Positions 50,101 through 60,613 of a DNA stretch of 64,000 bases are shown piece by piece; the first letter of the stretch is position 1; every line of letters begins with the position of its first letter. The DNA lies in assembly GCF_030247185.1 (NCBI RefSeq), contig NC_080570.1:153401641-153465640 (forward strand). The letters run 5' to 3'. The position numbers and the translations under genes were made by a program. Below the pieces are notes generated by a model. The model was not told the origin of the DNA and made no database searches. It saw only the letters and a list, made by a program, of their open reading frames with translations. This stretch comes from Malaya genurostris. Its lineage: Eukaryota > Arthropoda > Insecta > Diptera > Culicidae.

Positions 50101-53100
50101 AAATATCTGGCATCTCTGTGCACAGCCGATGAAACACACACATTTAACAGTGTTATGGTGACGTATAGCGTAAAGAAACCAGTGCTACTAGATTTGCCAC
50201 AATGGTTATTTGATTAGTATTTAACACGCTCTATTTGATAATATTACAACCCGAAACAGTTTTATTTATATGTAAATATCAATGATATAATTAAACTAAT
50301 GTCACGGATACCAAAAAATACTTGTTGATGATAATTGAAAGAAGAAAAAATAATTTTTTTTATTTAACATTATGAGAAAACTTGGCAACCTTGCGATACG
50401 AAATGAGATGAAAACAAAGCGCAATCAAGTGAATTAAGTGCAAATTTTCATCTCATATTTTTCATTGCTTTTATTGCTTATCAGGTAATTTCAGAAGTCT
50501 TTAATGGTTGAATAAACAAGTGGAAAGTGCACATTACTAACTATAAAGTCATCCAACATTGAATAGTGGTGTAATTATGGGAAATAGTGATCATGTTTTG
50601 AGACGAATCGATTAGTAAATATTCAGAAACATGATGAATTGTAACATTTCAGACGAAAGTGGTTCCTAAATCAAAAAGTGAGTTTATTTTAAATGAAAAA
50701 AGCGATCGTTGAAGGTTTTTTTTGACTATTTTTTTCAATTGGAAAGTGTGGCAAAACCTAGAATAAATGTTTTAAAACGTTCCACAGTTTTGTTCAGGTA
50801 CGTTTCAAGATAAGATTAATGTTCAAAGTAATGAGGTGAAGCAATGAGATGGAAATTGAAGCTGAGATGAAATAGAGCGTCCTTACCCTATATCAATCGA
50901 TTGAACTATTATAGCACAAAAAATGAACACGAAGCGCGATGTAAAGCTTTTCTGAAACCTGAAACTCTGAAACCTCAAATCATTATATTCAAAAAAGTAT
51001 ATCAGGGAAGTTAGCTACCGCGAAAAATCATTAGTTTCGATTGTAATAGTTTGAAGTGTTTCGTGTAATCTAATCACATCACGAGTCCAATTATTATTAT
51101 CACAAAAGCAGTGAGACAGATTTACTCACATTATTCAAATAGTAATTTAAATGGATATTCGCGAGATGAATTTTGTTAATAAAATTATAGTCCTAAAGAT
51201 TAGAAATAGTATGGAATCTTATGTCTTATATCTTATGAATTGTGGAGAAACTTTCAAACCTTTCCGATCCGGTCCGGTTCGGTACCGGCACTGACAATAA
51301 CAACTTTGACATAGATATCACCTTATAACTGAAAGTGTGAGATGCTTTTGGAATAATACGGTTCACGTGGACCATTTCATCCAATAACACCTAGTATTTC
51401 CATGCAAAATACTTGTAATTCTCGTTACAGACAGCAATGTTATCGATTGTAGAATACTTTCCTTTTTCACAATACCTAATTTCTTTCTTACTCTATCTTC
51501 ATCACTCTTCAGCACGGAACTACGATTAATAAAATACTCATTGTATTGGATCAAAGGATCAAATAACTGCTTATATTCCACCACACATTGCAATGATTAT
51601 TACAGAACGGATACTGCCAACTGTTGACTGTTCTGTGGAAAAAATGAAAAATGCTAATCAAATCGCCCATGATTGATGGTATGTATGTGTGCATAGATTG
51701 CAATGCGTATTTACTCAATATTTCTCTTTCCCCTGTCCTTCGGATCAGAAAGGGAAATGAATTCATATCCTCTTTGCCACCTTTGGGACCCGCAAACAGC
51801 GTGGGTAACATCGTCCAAAATATGCACACCTAGTAGTTTGATTGCATGTTAAATGTATATATATATCTCTCTCTCTCTCTTGGATTGCGTTGTAGAATGT
51901 TTGGTACTTTCTCTGACAAAATATAAAAATATACATCGGCGAAGATAGAAACAATCAGAGCAGACTAGAAAAGTTAATGTTAGTAGACCAATCATTTCTA
52001 TATCATTTTTAGATAATTAAAATAATAATCGTATGCATAGGGCGCTGGTCTTACAAGCCAGTTGGCGTATGTCCGAATCCCGACCTGGAAGGATTCTTAG
52101 TGTCATTAGGATCGTGGTACTAGCCATGCAATGATTCTGTACAGTCTGAATCGGCTGCGAAATCTGTTGAAACAGAAAGGCCAAATTCCACAAAAGGAAT
52201 GTAATACCAGAAAAGAAATGTACCGCTTCAGCCATAAAAGACTATATAAGAAAGCATGATTCAGACGGAATCAAAATACCGAACTATCCGAAGTTTCATC
52301 AACGAAGACATTGAAAACACAGAAGCAGTTTGTAGGATGACAAAACACCGATACGATACAGACGCACGATCCAATGATTGACTGGTTACCGGGTATGACA
52401 CATTTCCTACCCATATGACAAATTCTCTGGCGAACTTGCAATAGAAAATACTCGTATCTTTCGTTGCAAATTGGTTACCGTAATGGAATCTGTCGCTTGG
52501 GTTACAGGCTGGAAGGTTTCCTCCTTCGTTGCTAGTGTTCATTTGGGCACCATAGCCCAAATTACTGATCGGGATTAACTGAACTTGTACAGGGAATTTC
52601 TAGATTATCCGATCTGGTACTGGCAAATCATCCTTCAATGTACATCTTCTGGAAACCTTTATTTGAATTTATTGATCAGTACCGGCGACGGCCAGGCCCG
52701 AACGTAGATAGTCAAAGGAATGGGGGAAGAGATGTTAGTCCAACACTCCTCGTTACTAGAGTTCGTATATACTACTGCGCACTCCACACGCACTCACTGG
52801 CAAATATTTAAAATCACCAAGAAAAGGTCAACAGACTTCACGCGCGTCTGGATTGTTTACTATTTACACTATATAATTTACCGCGAAAAATGCTTCATTA
52901 AAATATTTATGTATTTACTTAAGTTTTTTTTTTCGCCGAATTCCACACGGCATCTAGACTGGTCCTCTCTGGGGAAAATATTACTGAATATTATTATCTG
53001 ATGAAAATTGTGGTAAAACGTTACGAATTTTGTACGGTCATTGAAACTATATGCAATAGTTGTTGAAGTTTTTTACGTCAAAAGAGTATTTTGCAAGCAA

Positions 53101-56100
53101 AAAAATCATACCTCCAGGAAAGGATGGCTTTTATCGTATCAAAGAACGCTCACTAGCAACTCTTCACACGATTGAATCAGTACCATCAAAGAGAGACGCA
53201 TATCATCGCAACAACAAAAACCCGGCATGGCTCATTTAACATAGAATCGACACCAGTGCGAGAGCGAATTTCTCTCGATGACATTTCTGAGAATCAAAGG
53301 TTAGCACGCTGCTGTGGGGATGCTTTCTGAAGCAACCAACGGTCGCTTATTCTCCTTTCGCGATCCGATTCTATACAGGCAGTTGATAATTGCGATAGAA
53401 TCATTTTACTATTGTCGCTTATTCTATCCTATGTGCATATAACCTTTGTATTAGTTGTGTCTATGAAAATGTCTGTGAATGCTCCACACAAGGGTTTTGA
53501 AATATTGCAACCTAGTACGAGAATCATCAAGTTGAATCATCGATTCGATTTTCTGCGATAATTGTCAACTTGCGTTTCTCTCTTGGGAAATTCCACACAG
53601 CAACTATCATTATCAGACTGTAATTTTTTTTAAGGGCCAAGAAATACTCAGAGTATGAAGTGGAGCGAAGGAATGTAGAAAAATTCTCTCGCGGTTCATG
53701 CATTGAGAGACTCGAGTTCTCGTAACATCTTCTACCGGATTGAAAAAGTTGTATACAATATAGATAGCAATATAGCAGCTTCTATCAAATTTTCGGCAAT
53801 CGCCAACACTGCCTCCAGGAAAAACGAAACGTCACGTTTATTCTATACATTTTTCCCACAGTGCGCCGCTATAATCGTGATAGCGAAGATGTTGCACAAC
53901 AAAAAAAATCAAAATAATTTCACCAGGTTTGTAGCGTAAATGATTGAAACATGAAATTCCATTGCTCACAGTTGTATGCTAAGAACGTTCACACCGTTGT
54001 ATTCTAGGAAAGCCTTTAAATGTCGTCGAAATTTGTTTTGCGTAATTTGCAAAACGCTGCGGTTGACAGTGCAAATTATTGGGCAATCTTCCAATGCATT
54101 ACAGGGTAACCGCACGTTTGATGATCTCAGCTTCACCACTTATCTAGTGTATTGAAAGCATCAGTTAGGGTGGTGAGATCGGTTATCAAATGTGAAATTG
54201 TGACTGGTGACTGAAGACTGAGTGAATGACTATTGCTACAATTACCTTATCTCGCTCACCTGATCTCAACTAACAAAGCTTAACACGAGTGACTTTAATG
54301 GCCTCCTAAATTATCGCATGGGTGTAGGTTTGTTTTTTTGTTGTGACAGACTCTCCTTTTATGCGAGTTTGTGGAAAATGCATCCAATTTGAATGAAATA
54401 TAATTAGCTTCGGGAACGTAGTGGAAAAGTTTATTTTTAAAATTTATTCTCTTGGGAGGCGGTAAACCGAAATAAACCTATTTTGATTGGATCGCATGGT
54501 GAACTGCACTGCTCTCATGGGAGCAGGTGTAAGTAAATTATAATCTGACTCGCTATAAAAACTAAGATATTCAAAAATTACCTATCGTTACTTGTGTTCA
54601 GTCAGGCTTGCTATCTGTATGCGCAATTACCTAGTAAATCAGACAATTAGATTTCCACGAGCTAACAAACGGACCGATATTTTGTGACATGATGTTCTAC
54701 GGTGATGACGACAAGCGGCTTATTTTTGTACAGCATCATGACCGACACTGAACCACACGCGAAACTGGCTGTTTAGAATAATTCGAAAACCTTCAAGCGT
54801 CGTACATACATAGTATGAAATTTATTAACTACATTGGTTCTAGCCAAACGGTGAAATGGTGTTTTTTCGTCTATTCGCGCAACTAATTATAATCTGAATG
54901 ATTCAACATTATCGAGTTCAGCGAACTGCTCTGCCAGTGAACCACCATAAAGATGTGTGGAAACCATATGTCAGCACAAACTGTTCGCCATTGTTCGTTT
55001 GCTGGAGACGATTGAGATTTGAATTTTTTATCTGAATGTCTCCAACTACTAATTACGTTCTAACTTAAAATAGCATTATAATCTTAAATCGAATGACTAT
55101 AGTCTAATGACTAGGAAAATCAAGCAATCTTCAAGTGGAGGTTTAGGTTAATTATTCTTATTAATTATTATTTGCCTATCGGACCGGAAAAACTATATGC
55201 GGCGTTGGAAATGTAACTCAAGTTGGCGAAGATGTTACTTGTTACGTTTTCTCTGCCTTGTTGTTCGAACTTTCATCGCGGTTATCGTTTGCCAACAATT
55301 TTTCAAATATTCCCAGAATTCGAATATTTATAAACACATTTCGTCTTCGACTCGTCTATTCGATGCTGTTCCAATCCACTTGCAAGTGAAACTTAGCTGT
55401 TCAAAATAAACCGATAGGCAGGTGTTGAAACACGAATCACGACTTACAAAAAAGCAACGCTATGTCAGGAAAATTATTCGCTTTAATAGGTGTATTAATC
55501 AATAATGTGTAATTTTCGGAAACGCTTATAACTTACAAAAAAGTAACGCATGTAACGGTTCGTTAAGCCTATAATTTACGAAAAAGTGACATGGAATGTT
55601 TCATAACACTTACAACTTACACAAAATTAACGCTTGTAACGCTTTAAATTTACAAAAAAGTAACATGTAACGCCTCATAACACCTTAAATTTAACGCTTC
55701 ATACGAGTATAACTAACAAAAAAGTAACACATGTAACGATTCGTAACGCCTATGACTTACAGAAAAGTAACACATGTAACGTTTCGTAACACCTATAACT
55801 AACAAAAAAGTAACGCATGTAACGCTTCGTAACGCCTATGGCTTACAAAAAAAGTAACGCTTCGTAACACCTATAACTAGCAAAAAGTAACGCATATAAT
55901 GCTTCGTAACGCCTGACTTACAGAAAAATAACGCATGTGATGCTTTGTAACGCCTATATATTACAAAAAAGTAACGCATGTAACGCTTCGTAACACCTAT
56001 AACAAAAAAAAGCGTGTAAAACGCTTCGTAACGCCTATGACTTACAAAAAAGTAACACTTCGTAACGCCTATAACTTCCGAAACAGCAACGCATATAACG

Positions 56101-59100
56101 CTTCGTAAAGCCTATGACTGCCAAATCATTAACGCATGTAACGCTTCGTAAGGCCTATAACTAGCAAAAATGTAACGAATGTAACGTTTCGTAACGCCTA
56201 TACCTTACAAAAAAGTAACGCATGTAACGCTTCGTAACGCTTATGACTCACAAAAAAGTTACGCATGTAACACTTCGTAACACCTTTAACTAGCAAAAAA
56301 GTAACGCATGTTACGCTTCGTAACACCTAAAACTTACAAAAAAGTAACGCTTCGTAACACCAATGACTGACAAAAAATTAACGCATGTCACGCTTTGTAA
56401 CGCCTATACCTTACAAAAAAGTAACACATGTAATGCTTCGTAACGCTTATGGCTTACAAAAAATAACATATGTAACGCTTCGTAACGCCTATAACTAGAA
56501 AAAAGTAACGCTTTGTAACGCTTATAACTATCAAAAAAGTAACGCATGTAACGCTTCGTAACACCTATAACTAGCAAAAAATAATGCATGTAACGCTTCG
56601 TAACGCCTAAAACTAGCAAAAAAGTAATTCCTATATCTTACGAAAAAGTAACGCATGCAACGTTTCGTAACGCCTAGAACTTACAAAAAGTAACGCATGG
56701 AACGCTTCATAACGCCTATAACTAGCAAAAAAGTAACGCATGTATCGCTTCGTAACGCATATACCTTGCCAAAAATAACGCCTATACATAACAAAAAATT
56801 AACGCATAGTTAAGCATGTAACGTTTAGTAACGCCTACACCTTACAAAAAAGTAACGCATGTAACGCCTATGACTAACAAAAAAAGTAACGCATGTAACG
56901 CTTCATAATACCTATGACTTACAAAAAAGTAACGCATGTAACGCTTTGTAATGCCTATAACTTACAAAAAAGTGACGTATGTAACGCTTCGTAACGCCTA
57001 TAACTAGCAAAAAAAAAGTAACGCATGTAAAACTTCGTAACACTTATGACTTACAAAAAAATAACGCATGTAACGCTTCGTAACAATTATGACTTACAAA
57101 AAAGTAATGCAAGTAACGCATATGACTTACAAAATAGTTACGCATGTAACGCTTAGTAACGCTACACCTTACAAAAAAGTAGCTCATCATCGAAATTCTC
57201 TTCTAAGCACGAAAAATGGTTGCTCAATTTGCCAAACTCTCCGTTTGTCTAGTGGTTCAAGTTGAACTGCTATGGCGCCTTAGCAGTTCCATTTGAACTG
57301 TTGTGCACTGACGAGTCGAAGCCGAAACATGAAGAGGAATAGCTTCACTAAGAAAAAAAACGAAAATACCTGATAGGTAGTCGAATCGTAACACTAAATT
57401 CGTAAATAAGAGCGATACATATTCTAGCGGTTTCATTTCTTCTCATTCACCTCATTAGTCATTCCACAACACCCCCGTTGTTTATTACAGGGAAAAGGCC
57501 ATAAATTTTGGTCTCGATTCACGTGGTACGGTACGATTATCGCCCTGGTCAGCGGCAGTGCGTGGGTGGTTGCTACTGCTACTACTACTACTACTACTAC
57601 TACTAGTACAAAAAAAAACATACCGGTAAACAACTCGTTATTCCATGCGAACCGAAGAAATGCTCCCGATCGTAGACAACCACTGCCGTGTGCCAAATTC
57701 CTTCGATGTGACGGCCTGGAATAAAATAAGCATCACGTTAGAAACGACGTAGTAAGCTTTGCATGAGAACGAGAAAAAAAAACCGATGACGTTGATTGGC
57801 GTTTGAGTGAAAACGCGAGGATTAATCTATAGCGCTGTAGTTTCGAAATCTGTGGTGGGTTCCTTTCGGATAGGAGGAATAATGTACATAATTACATGCA
57901 TAAAAATAAGTATATAACTCATTACCAAGTCATATTTTATTCGAGTAATACGTTAACAAACGGAATTCTAGATTATTCAATCCAAATTCAGATTGAAACA
58001 ATCATTCTTTGAATTAAAGTATGGTTCAAATCACCAATAGTCTTTTGTCGCAAACAAATTTAAAACGATCAAGGGGAACGTGCCATTTAAGCCAATTTGT
58101 TCTGATTCATGATAGCTCTAGAACTATTTTCGGAACCTGAAAATGTGTTCAATTCCAGATTCCTAGAACTAAATTCATGAACTGAATTGTTGTTCTGTAT
58201 TCCGACTAAAGTTTGAGTGAATTCTATATCTTTTTTTATTTTTTTTACAAACAATGTGAAAATAGGACAGGATCAGGATCAATAATACTCGAATTTGTCC
58301 TATAGTAAATAGAGACCGATGTTTCACAACTCCATGTAAAGAACATTCAAAGAATGGAACAATTAAACAAAACAAGTAGTTCTTAATTTATACAATTTAA
58401 GCAGTTTTTTTTCACGCGAATTTTCAAAATTATTTTATTTTGTCTCAGAAACTCATGAAACGTCAAGATCTTCTGTTATCCCGAAAAATTTTTAGGCCGC
58501 TGAAAATTTTGGATTTTTTCAAACAATATTTTTTTAAAATTACCCAGACCCAGCCGTTTCATGCATTTCTAAGACATAACCATCAAAAAAATTCTTTAGT
58601 TTTTCTACGCGGATTTCCTAAGTTTCAAATTCACCAAGTCGATTCTTTCCAAAAAAAAAATTTTTTTTTTTTGAGATTAGAACAGATCTCGGTGTTTTAT
58701 ACATTTCTAAGACAACATTTTTCTATGTCTCGAAGTTAAAAAAAGATATTTTAAGTTAAAAAAAAGATATTTTATTTTAAGATCCAGACATTTCATGCAT
58801 TTCTGAGACATTTATCACAAAAAAATCGGTTTAGAATATCTCAAAATTTTTCTGTCCCAAAGTTTTTTAAAAATTTGTTTTTTTTTTTTAGATTACAACA
58901 GATTTTTTTTAATAAGTTTTTCTTGGAGATTACAAGATTTATAAATAAAATCCAAATATTACAACAGATCACGACGTTTCATGCATGTCTAAGACATTTG
59001 GCCTAAAAACATTCGGCTTCAAAAATCTCTCCCAAAAGTTTTAAAAATATTTTTTTTTTGAGATTACAACAGATTAAAAAAAAATTTGAGGTTACACCAG

Positions 59101-60567
59101 ATCCCGACATTTTATGCATTTATAAGACATTCGGCATAAAAAAATCGGTTTCAAAAATCTTTAAAAAAATTCTGTCCTAAAATGAAAAAAAAAAATTTCT
59201 GGAATTACAACAGAATTTTAAAAAAATGTTTAAACAATTTTAAGAAAATTTCTAGATTACAACAGATCTCGACATTTCATGCATTTATAAGACATTCGGG
59301 ATAAAAAATCGGCTCCAAAAATTTCAAAAAATTTCTGTCCCAAATTTTTATTTAATATTTTTTTTTTGAGATTACAACAGATTTTTTTAAATATTTTTTT
59401 TGAGATTACAAGATAAAAATTTTTTTTTTGAGATTACAACAGATCTCGACATTTGGTATCAAAAACAATTCGGTTTCGAAGATCTCAGAATTTATCTGTT
59501 TGTAAAAAAAAAAATTTTTTTTTGAGATAACAACAGATTTTTTTAAATATATTTTTTTAGATTACGAAACTCATTTCGTTTGGTTTCGAAAACCTTAAAA
59601 ATTTTCTATGTCCCAAAGTTTTTAAAAATTTTTTTTGAGATTACAACAGATTTTTTAAAATAGTTTTTTTTACATTTTGCCTAAAAAAATCTATTTAGGA
59701 TAATCTAAAAATTCTCAAAGTCCTGAAGTCGATTTTTCTCAATTTTTTTTTAATTACACCAAATCTGGACGTTTCATGAAAGCAGATATTTTATGATATA
59801 TGAAATAAAAATTTTGTTTTTCAGTTGTGTGGACTTCCGATGTTACGCGATTTTTTTACGCAGATTCCCAAAATTACGGGTTTTTTATGCTGATTTCCAA
59901 AGTTATGCGGTTTTTTGTTCGCGTGGTTTTTTTACGCGATGCGCATCCCTTGTGTAAAAAAAGACCTCAGTAGTGTAGTTGATATTATAGTAGGTTTAAG
60001 TAACTAGTAATTTAAAATTAGCCCTAGGCATTTTAAAGATAAAGCAGTGTGCCTTCAAACTTATATTATTAAATTAGAAAAAAATAGATTCTTGTCGTCA
60101 ACAAATTTTTTTCCTGCTGCCTTTAACTTTTGCGATTTTCTCGGTTGGGTCAGGACAGTGAGTTCTTGAAAATCTTTAGTTACATACGAAGATCAGCTGG
60201 ATACATGTCACTTCTATCAGTCAGCTGCTTATTGTGGTCCGGAAACTGCTAAAAACAGCTCTACATCCAAAACCAATGGAAATTCTCTTAGTTAGCGATA
60301 ACAATCAACAATGAAAATGCAACGTTATGTAGAAAGCCGCTTCGCCGAACGGCTTATTTAGCCGAAGGCCAATGTTGCAAATAATGTTTTTCAATTGAAG
60401 AATCTTGCACCATCAATATTCGAAGGTGTTTGTTTACGATTTCTCATAGATGACTCAGGGCGAACTGACCAAGTAGGTCGTAGATTTCGCGGGAGGTCCG
60501 TCTGGCTTCGATAAGCCTTTCCGAGATGGGTCATAACAAAATTATTCCTACACCAAATCACGAACGT

Positions 60568-60613
<46 letters not shown>

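Noticed and set aside
52036..52110. tRNA gene
   Set aside because: Has a B box and anticodon-like loop but no closing acceptor stem; the downstream tail is that of a SINE.
56404..56619. Minus-strand frame with repeated VTKRYMRYFF-like peptides
   Set aside because: Translation of the minisatellite.
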